In this document: piece after piece, positions 5,988-11,855 of the stretch
How the letters are laid out: every line of letters begins with the position of its first letter
Position numbering within the stretch: position 1 is the stretch's first letter
Source: Anaerolineales bacterium
GTDB lineage: Bacteria; Chloroflexota; Anaerolineae; Anaerolineales; VGOW01
Direction of reading: 5' to 3'
DNA length: 11,855 nt
Assembly: GCA_919901875.1 (NCBI GenBank)
Contig: CAKKQG010000425.1
Coordinates: 1-11,855, forward strand
Position numbers and translations under genes: made by a program
Notes under the pieces: model-generated
The model's input: only the letters and a program-made list of their open reading frames with translations
What the model was told of the DNA's origin: nothing
Databases searched by the model: none

Positions 5988-6955
5988 CCCCTCACTTCCT
6001 CATCCGCGACATTCCCATCTACGGCGACGCTATCCTCGCGCCGATGTCGGGTTATTCCGATATGCCGTTTCGATCTATTTGTCGTGAGCTGGGTTCGGCG
6101 ATGAGCTATACCGAATTTGTTCCGGCGCCCGGAATCAACATCGGCGCGGAAGCGGTGCTGCGCCGACTCATGTTCATCTCCGAAGAACGCCCGATCACCT
6201 TTCAGATTTTTGGATCAAACGCCGATGAGTTAGCCCAAGCCGCGCAACGGATCGAAGAAATGAATCCCGACATCATTGATCTCAACATGGGCTGTTGGGC
6301 AGATTCGGTTGCACAACACGGCGCGGGCGCGGGGTTGTTGTGCACGCCGCAGAAGATCGGTGAAATTTTTAAACGCCTCACACGCGCTGTCGGCCTCCCC
6401 GTGACAGGCAAGATCAGGCTCGGTTGGGACGACTCATCCCGCAACTATCTCGAAGTCGCAAAAATTTTGGAAGACAACGGCGCATCGTTGATCGCTGTGC
6501 ATGGGCGCACCAAAGCGCAAGGCTACAAAGGTCAAGCCGATTGGGATGCCATCGGCGAAGTGAAGTCGCGCGCAAAGATTCCAGTGATCGGCAGTGGTGA
6601 TGTAAAGTGCGTTGCCGATATTGATCGGATGAAGGCGCACACCAACGTTGACGCCGTAATGATCGGACGCGCGGCGATTGGCAACCCTTGGATATTTGCG
6701 CGCAAAGATTCGCGGGATGTGACGTTTGAAGATCGCGCCAACATGATCCGCAGACATCTTGCCCGCTCGTTAGAATTTTACGGCGAGGAGATCGGCTTTC
6801 AGTTTTTCCGCCGCCACGCGCACAAATATATTTTTGCCATCCCCAATGCGGGTGAAATGCGAAATGCGTTGGCGAATGCACGAAGTAAAGAGCAAGTGTT
6901 AAACATCCTTGAACTATATGAAAGCAATACGGAATACGCAATACGAACCACGTAA
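5984..6955 (+). CDS. tRNA-dihydrouridine synthase, second tandem paralogue
   Basis: A 323-residue paralogue of the preceding gene, clearly alike along its length, including several identical runs. Same motifs: AILAPMSGYSDMPFR (16-30), LNMGCW with catalytic Cys104, TGKIRLGWDD (141-150), AVHGRTKAQ (171-179), GSGDV (203-207), IGRAAIGNPWIF (227-238). Differences concentrate after the first strand (PAPGINIGAEAVLRRLM here versus SVDELVGKVKKTHRKLR) and in the C-terminal helical region, which in Dus enzymes helps bind tRNA. This suggests a different target uridine or substrate. The ATG overlaps the TGA of the first gene (ATGA), so translation is probably coupled. The last residues, NTEYAIRTT, lie in another heptad array. 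It is followed after 23 bp by the methyltransferase gene. Confidence 0.93.
   Translation: MTPHFLIRDIPIYGDAILAPMSGYSDMPFRSICRELGSAMSYTEFVPAPGINIGAEAVLRRLMFISEERPITFQIFGSNADELAQAAQRIEEMNPDIIDLNMGCWADSVAQHGAGAGLLCTPQKIGEIFKRLTRAVGLPVTGKIRLGWDDSSRNYLEVAKILEDNGASLIAVHGRTKAQGYKGQADWDAIGEVKSRAKIPVIGSGDVKCVADIDRMKAHTNVDAVMIGRAAIGNPWIFARKDSRDVTFEDRANMIRRHLARSLEFYGEEIGFQFFRRHAHKYIFAIPNAGEMRNALANARSKEQVLNILELYESNTEYAIRTT
6926..6953. repeat. Four-unit AATACGN heptad array at the end of the second Dus gene
   Basis: AATACGG, AATACGC, AATACGA, ACCACGT: four contiguous 7-bp units overlapping the final codons. The stop codon TAA at 6953-6955 begins in the last unit. Confidence 0.7.
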
Positions 6956-6978
6956 AGCATATCCATATTACACATACT

Positions 6979-8142
6979 ATGCGCCTCCCCTTCTTCGCCG
7001 TCTCCCCTCCCGGTCTTGAATCCATTACTCAACACGAGCTATTCAATCTCGGCGTCAATCTTCCGCGCGCGGTGAGCGGAGGAGTTGAGTTTGAGGGTTT
7101 CCTGAGTCATCTCTATAAAATCAATTTGTGGTCGCGCACGGCGAGCCGTGTTTTAGTTCGCATTGGCGAATTTGAAGCGAAGTCATTTGCCGAACTGGAA
7201 CGTAAAGCTGAAAAAGTTGAGTGGGGAAAATTTTTAAAGGGCGGCAGCACCATCAACGTCCGCGCCACATGCCACAAGTCCAAACTGTATCACTCGGATG
7301 GAGTAGCAGAACGCATTGCTGACGCCATAAAATCCCAGATCGGGGAAAAACCCAAATCCCAAAACCCAAAACCCCAAAAGAGTGATCCTCATTCTGCGAA
7401 TCTCAAATCTCCAGTCTCGGATATCCAATCTCAACTTGTCGTGGTGCGTTTGGATCACGATCACTGCACGATCAGTTTAGATTCGTCGGGCGATCATTTG
7501 CATCAACGGGGCTATCGACTCGAGACGGCGAAAGCGCCTCTCAGAGAAAATATCGCCGCCGCGTTGCTGCTTCAGGCAAAATATGATCCAGCACAACCAT
7601 TGATCGATCCTTTTTGCGGATCGGGAACGTTTGCGATTGAAGCGGCGATGATGGCGCGCAAGATTGCGCCGGGGTTGAATCGCAAGTTCAGTTTCACTCA
7701 TTGGAAAAATTTTGATACGCAGGTCTGGGGTGATCTACTGCGTGAAGCGCGGGAAAAAGTTGACGATCAGATCAAGCCAATCATTCAGGCATCGGATCGG
7801 GATGCGGGGGCGATAGAGGCGGCAACCGCCAACGCAAAACGGGCGGGAGTGGCAGAGTCGATTCAATTCCGCGTGTGCGCGTTCTCATCAATTGAAGTGC
7901 CGAATGAAAAGGGATTAGTCATCAGTAATTTGCCTTACGGCAAACGAGTGGGTGAAGATTCGGATTTAAGAAATTTGTATGCCCAGTTGGGAAACGTAGC
8001 GCGGGAAAAATTAAAGGGCTGGCGGCTGGCGCTGTTAACAGACGATCCACATCAAATAAAAGCCGCCGCGCTCGATCTCAACATCACGTTGAAAACCGAG
8101 AACGGCGGCGTGAGGGTTGTCCTGCTACAAAATTTTGTTTAG
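6979..8142 (+). CDS. THUMP-domain class I RNA methyltransferase (RlmL/Trm14-like)
   Basis: A 387-residue SAM-dependent RNA methyltransferase, probably forming N2-methylguanosine in rRNA or tRNA. Residues 1-165 are a ferredoxin-like plus THUMP RNA-binding region, ending in the conserved ISLDSSGDHLHQRGYR (165-180). The Rossmann methyltransferase domain follows: LIDPFCGSGTFAIEAA (208-223) for SAM, an acidic strand end at ASDRD (271-275), and the catalytic SNLPYGKR (316-323). The last is NLPY where NPPY is commoner in m2G enzymes. Residues about 123-152, between the THUMP body and its last strand, are encoded by heptad repeats and are low in complexity (KPKSQNPKPQK and following), so this linker looks expanded. 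It sits 23 bp after the Dus pair, making a three-gene RNA-modification cluster. No Shine-Dalgarno sequence precedes the ATG. The exact target nucleotide is unknown. Confidence 0.92.
   Translation: MRLPFFAVSPPGLESITQHELFNLGVNLPRAVSGGVEFEGFLSHLYKINLWSRTASRVLVRIGEFEAKSFAELERKAEKVEWGKFLKGGSTINVRATCHKSKLYHSDGVAERIADAIKSQIGEKPKSQNPKPQKSDPHSANLKSPVSDIQSQLVVVRLDHDHCTISLDSSGDHLHQRGYRLETAKAPLRENIAAALLLQAKYDPAQPLIDPFCGSGTFAIEAAMMARKIAPGLNRKFSFTHWKNFDTQVWGDLLREAREKVDDQIKPIIQASDRDAGAIEAATANAKRAGVAESIQFRVCAFSSIEVPNEKGLVISNLPYGKRVGEDSDLRNLYAQLGNVAREKLKGWRLALLTDDPHQIKAAALDLNITLKTENGGVRVVLLQNFV
7350..7432. repeat. Heptad repeats inserted in the methyltransferase coding sequence
   Basis: Two blocks of 7-bp units. 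The first starts at 7350 (ACCCAAA, TCCCAAA, ACCCAAA, ACCCCAA). The second runs 7398-7432 (GAATCTC, AAATCTC, CAGTCTC, GGATATC, CAATCTC). About 20 unclear bases lie between them. The second block uses the same AATCTC units as the array at 4918-4945. The reading frame stays open through both. Confidence 0.75.
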
Positions 8143-8179
8143 AGCAAGTCCCGATTTCATTTACGGCAAAAAGATTTAA

Positions 8180-8247
8180 TCGCAGAGATCGCAAAGTTCG
8201 CGGAGAGTTTAAAAAGTATTTCTCAGCGTTCTCCGCGATCTCTGCGA
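8180..8247. terminator. Hairpin between convergent genes, possible bidirectional terminator
   Basis: The right arm TCTCCGCGATCTCTGCGA (8230-8247) is complementary to TCGCAGAGATCGC (8180-8192) and GCGGAGA (8200-8206), with 7 bases bulged in the left arm and two bases of the arms shared in register. The loop is AT-rich. It lies 37 bp after the methyltransferase stop and 33 bp before the transporter stop. Palindromes of this CGCAGAGATCGC type also occur as dispersed repeats, so it may be mobile in origin. There is no clear U-tract on either side. Confidence 0.5.
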
Positions 8248-8280
8248 TGAGATTCGGCGTAAACCGACAAAGTATCCGAT

Positions 8281-9789
8281 CTAGTGACTCGCCTGCTGCC
8301 CCTCTTGAATCGCTTTATCCACTTTGACTAACGGCAATAACGCCAAGCCGATCAAAAAGAAAAAGATGATTGACAGAATGCCCAAACGCAAACTGCCAAA
8401 CTGTTGATTGACCAAGCCAAAGACAAACGTGCCGAGCCACGAAGTGCCGCGTTCGCTGATCTCGTAGAAACTGTAGAACTCCGCTTCCTGATCTTTAGGA
8501 ATCATCTGGGCGAAGAGACTGCGGCTCAAAGCCTGACTGCCGCCCAACACTAAGGCGATCACAAAACCTAGAACCCAAAATTCCAATTGATCTTGCGGCA
8601 CACCCACCGCCGCAACGACCGCGGGATTTCTCATGCCGGCATATGCGTAGATCACACACGCGCTCCAGATCACTAAACTGACCAGCACGGCGTTGCGCGC
8701 CCCGATGCGCTTCGCCATCCAACCAAAACCGTGTGCGCCGAAGAACGCCACGAATTGGATCATCAGAATCACCAAGATGAGATTCGTGGACGACATTTTT
8801 AATTCTTGCGCGGCGAAGATGGCGGCGATGGCGATCACCGTTTGGATGCCATCGTTATAGAGCAGATACGCGCCGAGATACTTCATGGCTTCGGGCAAGA
8901 CACGCGCTTTGCGAGCGATGAAAATGATCATTACGATGATCGGTCCACCACCCGGCAGAAGTGCCAGTTGGATCGGGATGCCGATCAACATCAGAACCGG
9001 GATCGCCAAGGGCAACACCATCAATGTTGTCACCAACCACGTTGGCACTTCCATCAAAGTTGCTAGCTGTCTGAAACCAATAGAGAGGTAGGTTTCGCCT
9101 TGAGGCAAGGGGCGAATAGCGTGGCGCGGTCTCAGCGTGTTGAAAGTTATTAATGAGAAACCAATCCACCACACGCCCGCCGACGCTAAACTGATCCGCG
9201 CCACCAACGCGCCGTCCATGCCGATCTTCTCGCGGAACATGAACAGCAATAAATTGATGAGCAACAATAGTCCGCCGCCGGCGTAGCCCATAGCAAAACC
9301 GGAAGATGAAACACTGTCACGCTTATCTTCACTGGCGATGCTCGGCAGATAAGCGTTGTAGAAAACAATGCTCGCGCCGAATGAAACGTTGGCGATCATG
9401 AATAATAATCCGGCGATCCAATGCCAACCGTCGGTGATGCCGAACATGGCGATAGTCGCCACCGATCCGAGTATGGCGAAGAACATGAGCAGCTGCTTAC
9501 GCATGTGCGAGTAGTCGGCAAGCGCACCCAAGATCGGCAGGAAGGTCACTTGAAGCAGCACCGAAGCCGAGATACAGTAAGCGAAATACGAATCAAATTT
9601 AACAGGCGTGCCAAGCAGATACACAAAGCCGTTGGCATCTGCCGCGGCTTTGGTGATCTCGGTGAGGTAGGGACCGAGAAACACAGTGACAACAGTGGTG
9701 CTAAAGGCAGAGTTCGCCCAGTCGTACATTGTCCAACCCCAAATTTCGCGCTTATCATTTTGTGGAACTGCTAGTGTAGCGGCTGACAT
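8281..9789 (-). CDS. MFS transporter, UMF1/Atg22-like family
   Basis: A 502-residue inner-membrane transporter with about 12 hydrophobic helices. The N-terminus has WGWTMYDWANSAFSTTVVT (17-35), the hallmark of the UMF1 family related to yeast vacuolar amino-acid effluxer Atg22. A motif-A-like loop GALADYSHMRKQL (88-100) lies between helices 2 and 3. A substrate cannot be read from sequence; amino acids or peptides are a guess from family and from the dipeptidase next door. An ATG also exists at 9807, but I chose 9789 because GGAGG (9801-9797) stands 7 nt before it, an excellent ribosome binding site, and the six extra residues are that site translated. The gene is convergent with the methyltransferase and divergent from the dipeptidase. 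Confidence 0.92.
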   Translation of the reverse strand: MSAATLAVPQNDKREIWGWTMYDWANSAFSTTVVTVFLGPYLTEITKAAADANGFVYLLGTPVKFDSYFAYCISASVLLQVTFLPILGALADYSHMRKQLLMFFAILGSVATIAMFGITDGWHWIAGLLFMIANVSFGASIVFYNAYLPSIASEDKRDSVSSSGFAMGYAGGGLLLLINLLLFMFREKIGMDGALVARISLASAGVWWIGFSLITFNTLRPRHAIRPLPQGETYLSIGFRQLATLMEVPTWLVTTLMVLPLAIPVLMLIGIPIQLALLPGGGPIIVMIIFIARKARVLPEAMKYLGAYLLYNDGIQTVIAIAAIFAAQELKMSSTNLILVILMIQFVAFFGAHGFGWMAKRIGARNAVLVSLVIWSACVIYAYAGMRNPAVVAAVGVPQDQLEFWVLGFVIALVLGGSQALSRSLFAQMIPKDQEAEFYSFYEISERGTSWLGTFVFGLVNQQFGSLRLGILSIIFFFLIGLALLPLVKVDKAIQEGQQASH

Positions 9790-9796
9790 AGTCTCT

Positions 9797-9801
9797 CCTC
9801 C
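9797..9801 (-). promoter_or_regulatory. Shine-Dalgarno site deciding the transporter start
   Basis: GGAGG on the minus strand, 7 nt before the ATG at 9789. It is one of only a few strong ribosome binding sites in the window and argues against the upstream ATG at 9807. Confidence 0.75.
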
Positions 9802-9819
9802 GAGCATGGGATGCGGCTA

Positions 9820-9847
9820 ATGATAGTTGAAAGTAGGTTAAAAACAA
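9820..9847 (-). promoter_or_regulatory. Tentative promoter of the transporter gene
   Basis: TATCAT (9825-9820) matches five of six -10 positions; TTGTTT (9847-9842), 16 bp upstream, is a weak -35. Transcription would begin near 9813, leaving a leader of about 24 nt that holds the GGAGG site. This differs from the near-leaderless layout of the neighbouring dipeptidase. Confidence 0.3.
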
Positions 9848-9855
9848 ATCCCAAA

Positions 9856-9898
9856 AAATCAAACCTCAAACTCCAAATCTCAAATTTCAAAACTTCAA
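9856..9898. repeat. Heptad array, NNNTCAA units
   Basis: AAATCAA, ACCTCAA, ACTCCAA, ATCTCAA, ATTTCAA, then one extra A, then ACTTCAA. Six 7-bp units with one single-base insertion, in the gap between the transporter and the dipeptidase. Confidence 0.8.
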
Positions 9899-9903
9899 AG
9901 CCC

Positions 9904-9974
9904 TCATTGTTCATTGTTCATTGTTCATTGTCTCATTGTTCATTGTTCATTGTCTCATTGTTCATTGTTCATTG
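9904..9974. repeat. TCATTGT tandem heptad array with 22-bp higher-order unit
   Basis: Perfect TCATTGT units in blocks of four, three and three (the last unit lacks its final T), with a single C between blocks. This gives a higher-order repeat of three heptads plus C. It is the least degraded array in the window. It ends 3 bp before the TTGACA of the dipeptidase promoter. It can be translated in frame with the dipeptidase, but the result is a repetitive hydrophobic stretch that I do not regard as coding. Confidence 0.92.
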
Positions 9975-9977
9975 AAC

Positions 9978-10006
9978 TTGACAATCACTCCCCCCGATAC
10001 TACTAT
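9978..10006 (+). promoter_or_regulatory. Sigma70-type promoter of the dipeptidase, near-leaderless
   Basis: A perfect TTGACA (9978-9983), a 17-bp spacer and TACTAT (10001-10006, four of six). The -10 box ends 7 nt before the ATG at 10014, so the transcript would start at or next to the start codon. This also supports 10014 as the start over the in-frame ATG at 9921, which lies upstream of the promoter. Confidence 0.65.
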
Positions 10007-10013
10007 CCACGCC

Positions 10014-11099
10014 ATGCCCCTCATTGTTGACGCGCATCAAGACCTCGCGTGGAACGCCATCACTTTCAAGCGCGATTACTCCCAATCGGCTTTGGCAATT
10101 CGAGAATCAGAAAAAGGAACCGACGCTCCGATCAAAAACGGACTGTGCACCATCGGCTTGCCCGAACTTTTGCAAGGCAACGTCGCCATCGTCTTCGGCA
10201 CGCTGTTCGCTTCACCCATGCGCCGCAAGATGGGCGAGTGGGACGCCATCGCTTACGCCGACTCGGATCAGGCTCACAAACTTTATTCGCAACAACTCGA
10301 TTACTACAACCGCCTCGTTGATGAGCATCAGCAGTTCGCGCTCATCAATAACAAAACCGATCTCGAAAACGTTTTGACGACGTGGAATGGGGACGATAGT
10401 GCGAAACGCAAAGTAGGCATCGTGCGCTTAATCGAAGGCGCGGATTGTATTCGTGAGCCGCAAGAAGCGGAATGGTGGATGGAACGAGGAGTCCGCATCA
10501 TCGGACTCGCCTGGACAAGAACAAAATACGCAGGTGGCACCGGCGAGCCCGCGCCGCTGACTCCTGAGGGTCGCCGTTTACTGCGCGTGATGTCTGACCT
10601 CGGCTTGATGCTCGACCTCTCACATTCCTCTGACGAATCTTTTTTTGAATCGCTCGATCACTTTGAGGGCACGGTCATCGCTTCGCACGCCAACCCACGC
10701 GCCTTGTGGCTCGACGAAGTGAATGTGCCAGAGCGCGCGTTAAGCGATGACATGATTCGCCAACTCGCCGAGCGCGACGGCGTGATGGGCATTGTGCCCT
10801 ACAATCGTTTCCTTAAGGCAACGTGGAAAGTCAGTGACGGCAAAACCTTGAGTGTGGATCACATCGCGGCGATGATGGATCACGTTTGTCAAATCACCGG
10901 CAGCGCCGATCACGTTGGCATTGGTTCCGATCTCGATGGCGGCTTCGGCGCGGAAAGTATTCCGGAGGAGATGGATACGGTTGCCGACTTAACAAAAGTT
11001 GAAGAGGCGTTGAAGGCAAAAGGGTACAACGACGGCGACACCAAAAAGATCATGAGCGGCAACTGGTTGAGGAGTCTGCGAAAGGGTCTGCCGGCGTGA
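10014..11099 (+). CDS. Membrane dipeptidase, peptidase family M19
   Basis: A 361-residue zinc dipeptidase of the renal-dipeptidase family, hydrolysing dipeptides, including D-residue-containing ones in some members. All expected metal ligands are visible: His8 and Asp10 (VDAHQDLAWN), Glu141 (RLIEGADCI), His204 (LSHSSDES), His225 (ASHANPRAL), plus catalytic-site Asp306 (GIGSDLDGG). The family ending GNWLR is present at 349-353. There is no signal peptide from the chosen start, so a cytoplasmic enzyme is expected. Translation could begin at 9921, but the extra 31 residues mostly translate the TCATTGT array and lie upstream of a perfect TTGACA promoter box, so I reject them. The stop overlaps the GTG start of the next gene (GTGA). 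Its divergent neighbour is a UMF1-family transporter, which might carry its substrate or product. Confidence 0.94.
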   Translation: MPLIVDAHQDLAWNAITFKRDYSQSALAIRESEKGTDAPIKNGLCTIGLPELLQGNVAIVFGTLFASPMRRKMGEWDAIAYADSDQAHKLYSQQLDYYNRLVDEHQQFALINNKTDLENVLTTWNGDDSAKRKVGIVRLIEGADCIREPQEAEWWMERGVRIIGLAWTRTKYAGGTGEPAPLTPEGRRLLRVMSDLGLMLDLSHSSDESFFESLDHFEGTVIASHANPRALWLDEVNVPERALSDDMIRQLAERDGVMGIVPYNRFLKATWKVSDGKTLSVDHIAAMMDHVCQITGSADHVGIGSDLDGGFGAESIPEEMDTVADLTKVEEALKAKGYNDGDTKKIMSGNWLRSLRKGLPA

Positions 11100-11542
11100 A
11101 CGACATCCCTCCGCAACAAGAGGCAAGCCGCCTCGCCCGCGTCAGCATTCTGCTGATCGTCGTGGGATTTTTCGTCTTCCTCATCGGCATCTATCCCGAT
11201 CTCGTTAGACTCAATACCAACCCGCAAGTGTTTGGCATTTTACAAATTCTCACTTTTCTTTTTGGCATGAGTTTGATGACGTTGGGCAGTTATTTATTTT
11301 TGTACACGACGATCCATCACGCGCGCGAACATCGTTTGCGGCACGACGTGGGGTTGCGTTTGGTGGGAACAGGCTACGTGTTTTGCGCCGCCTCGGCTCT
11401 CGCCGACATATTAGGCTTCGGCAGTCACAACATCACGTCCAGTGAAACGTCTTATCTTGGACCGGTGCAAGTGACCGGCGTGCTTATAGGTGTGACGATC
11501 ATTTTGGTGGGATTATTTCTTTACAGCATGAAGGTCGAGTGA
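11096..11542 (+). CDS. Small four-helix membrane protein of unknown function
   Basis: A 148-residue protein that I do not recognise. It starts with GTG overlapping the dipeptidase stop (GTGA), so translation is probably coupled. Four hydrophobic segments lie at about 16-37, 45-70, 86-108 and 121-143. A short charged, histidine-containing loop (HHAREHRLRHD, 74-84) falls between helices 2 and 3, and a polar loop between 3 and 4. The N-terminus is short and polar with no cleavable signal. The dipeptidase context gives no clear role; a membrane partner or anchor for the enzyme is only a guess. A possible weak hairpin (GACGG 11541-11545 with CCGTC 11565-11569) follows the stop. Confidence 0.8.
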   Translation: MNDIPPQQEASRLARVSILLIVVGFFVFLIGIYPDLVRLNTNPQVFGILQILTFLFGMSLMTLGSYLFLYTTIHHAREHRLRHDVGLRLVGTGYVFCAASALADILGFGSHNITSSETSYLGPVQVTGVLIGVTIILVGLFLYSMKVE

Positions 11543-11610
11543 CGGATAGCACACAGTTTTTGTGCCGTCTCTCACCCCGAAACATTTTTCCTTTTCGATA
11601 TAATCACCTC

Positions 11611-11775
11611 AACTGGACTTACGCAAAACAAGATGATTCCATCACGAATCCCACTACGCTACGCTTCGGGGACTGCGTGACTCGAATGAGCGAATATCAC
11701 GAATGTTTTTTGGTTGCTCTATTCGTTAAATTCGTATATTCGTGACATTCGTGATTAAAGTGCGTAAGTCCAGTT
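11611..11775. mobile_element. 165-bp MITE-like element with perfect 15-bp inverted ends
   Basis: AACTGGACTTACGCA (11611-11625) and TGCGTAAGTCCAGTT (11761-11775) are perfect inverted repeats. If the ends are taken one base shorter, TCA flanks both sides (11609-11611 and 11775-11777) as a possible 3-bp target duplication. The inside has ATCACGAATG (11696-11705) complementary to CATTCGTGAT (11746-11755) and several ATTCGT repeats, and no credible protein. A related end is at 3143-3157. The size and structure fit a non-autonomous element moved by a transposase elsewhere. The family is not identified. Confidence 0.8.
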
Positions 11776-11787
11776 CAATAACTTTTT

Positions 11788-11792
11788 AAGGA
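11788..11792 (+). promoter_or_regulatory. Ribosome binding site of the gene cut at the right edge
   Basis: AAGGA, 9 nt before the ATG at 11802 and 12 bp after the MITE-like element. It supports this ATG as the start. Confidence 0.55.
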
Positions 11793-11801
11793 ATAGCCTA
11801 T

Positions 11802-11855
11802 ATGACTCTTGGAACTGAATCAAACCCGCTGCGCGTCGCCATCATCGGCTCGGGA
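11802..11855 (+). CDS. N-terminus of a Rossmann-fold FAD/NAD(P) oxidoreductase (partial)
   Basis: Only 18 codons lie in the window, ending PLRVAIIGSG. The run of small hydrophobics into GSG is the start of a dinucleotide-binding beta-alpha-beta fold (GxGxxG, cut before its end). The spacing from the start and the polar leader suit FAD-dependent oxidoreductases such as the ferredoxin-NADP reductase/adrenodoxin-reductase-like group, but that narrower call is a guess. AAGGA stands 9 nt upstream. The MITE-like element just upstream may have moved or replaced its promoter. Confidence 0.6.
   Translation, partial: MTLGTESNPLRVAIIGSG

Noticed and set aside
9790..9807. Six extra N-terminal residues of the transporter from the ATG at 9807
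   Set aside because: Those codons include the GGAGG ribosome binding site that serves the ATG at 9789.
9921..10013. N-terminal extension of the dipeptidase as a signal peptide
   Set aside because: The hydrophobic stretch is the translated TCATTGT array, and a TTGACA-17-TACTAT promoter lies downstream of this ATG and immediately before the ATG at 10014.
11541..11569. Rho-independent terminator after the four-helix protein
   Set aside because: The stem has only a 5-bp and a 4-bp segment with a 4-nt bulge and no U-tract directly after it, so it is too weak to list.
11539..11745. A 68-codon open frame after the four-helix protein
   Set aside because: Most of it lies inside the MITE-like element. 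It has no ribosome binding site or recognisable domain.
1..11855. A new defence, toxin-antitoxin or biosynthetic system
   Set aside because: All genes except one small membrane protein and the GT-C-like protein fall in familiar families, and no nuclease, toxin pair, reverse transcriptase or biosynthetic cluster is seen. The novelty here is in the repeats and in small motif changes.

Overview
The window looks like an ordinary chromosomal stretch of a bacterium of roughly balanced GC content, most plausibly a member of the Chloroflexota (Anaerolineae-like). That placement is inference. It rests on the gene mix, on many 7-bp-period degenerate repeats between and inside genes, and on promoters sitting almost on top of start codons. 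No rRNA, tRNA, CRISPR array, transposase, phage gene or recognisable defence system is visible.

Layout. Positions 1-58 are a heptad repeat. Three minus-strand genes follow, listed in transcription order: a polytopic membrane protein resembling GT-C glycosyltransferases (4864 or 4891 to 3269), a cyclic-nucleotide-binding-domain histidine kinase (3070-1844), and a membrane GAF histidine kinase of the HisKA_3/NarX-like class (1823-69). The two kinases are 20 bp apart and probably share a strong promoter at 3079-3107. A 126-bp array of 18 heptads (4834-4959) covers the start of the membrane-protein gene. Rightward from it runs an RNA-modification cluster: two tandem dihydrouridine-synthase paralogues overlapping by ATGA (4980-5987, 5984-6955), then a THUMP-domain RNA methyltransferase (6979-8142). 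A hairpin at 8180-8247 separates it from a convergent MFS transporter of the UMF1/Atg22-like family (9789-8281). Divergent from the transporter, and separated from it by two further heptad arrays, are an M19 membrane dipeptidase (10014-11099) and a small four-helix membrane protein coupled to it by a GTGA overlap (11096-11542). A 165-bp MITE-like element with perfect 15-bp terminal inverted repeats (11611-11775) lies before the start of a Rossmann-fold oxidoreductase cut by the window end (11802-11855).

Functionally there are three blocks: two-component sensing (two kinases from different families, no response regulator in view), tRNA/rRNA modification, and dipeptide hydrolysis beside an exporter/importer-type transporter. 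The genes themselves are mostly familiar families. The more unusual content is how repeats interact with them. Heptad arrays of different sequence but the same 7-bp period appear at most gene borders and inside the methyltransferase, and they appear to supply protein termini and a linker. A palindromic REP-like element forms the tail of the first Dus protein. Both Dus paralogues have NMGCW where NMGCP is usual at the catalytic cysteine.
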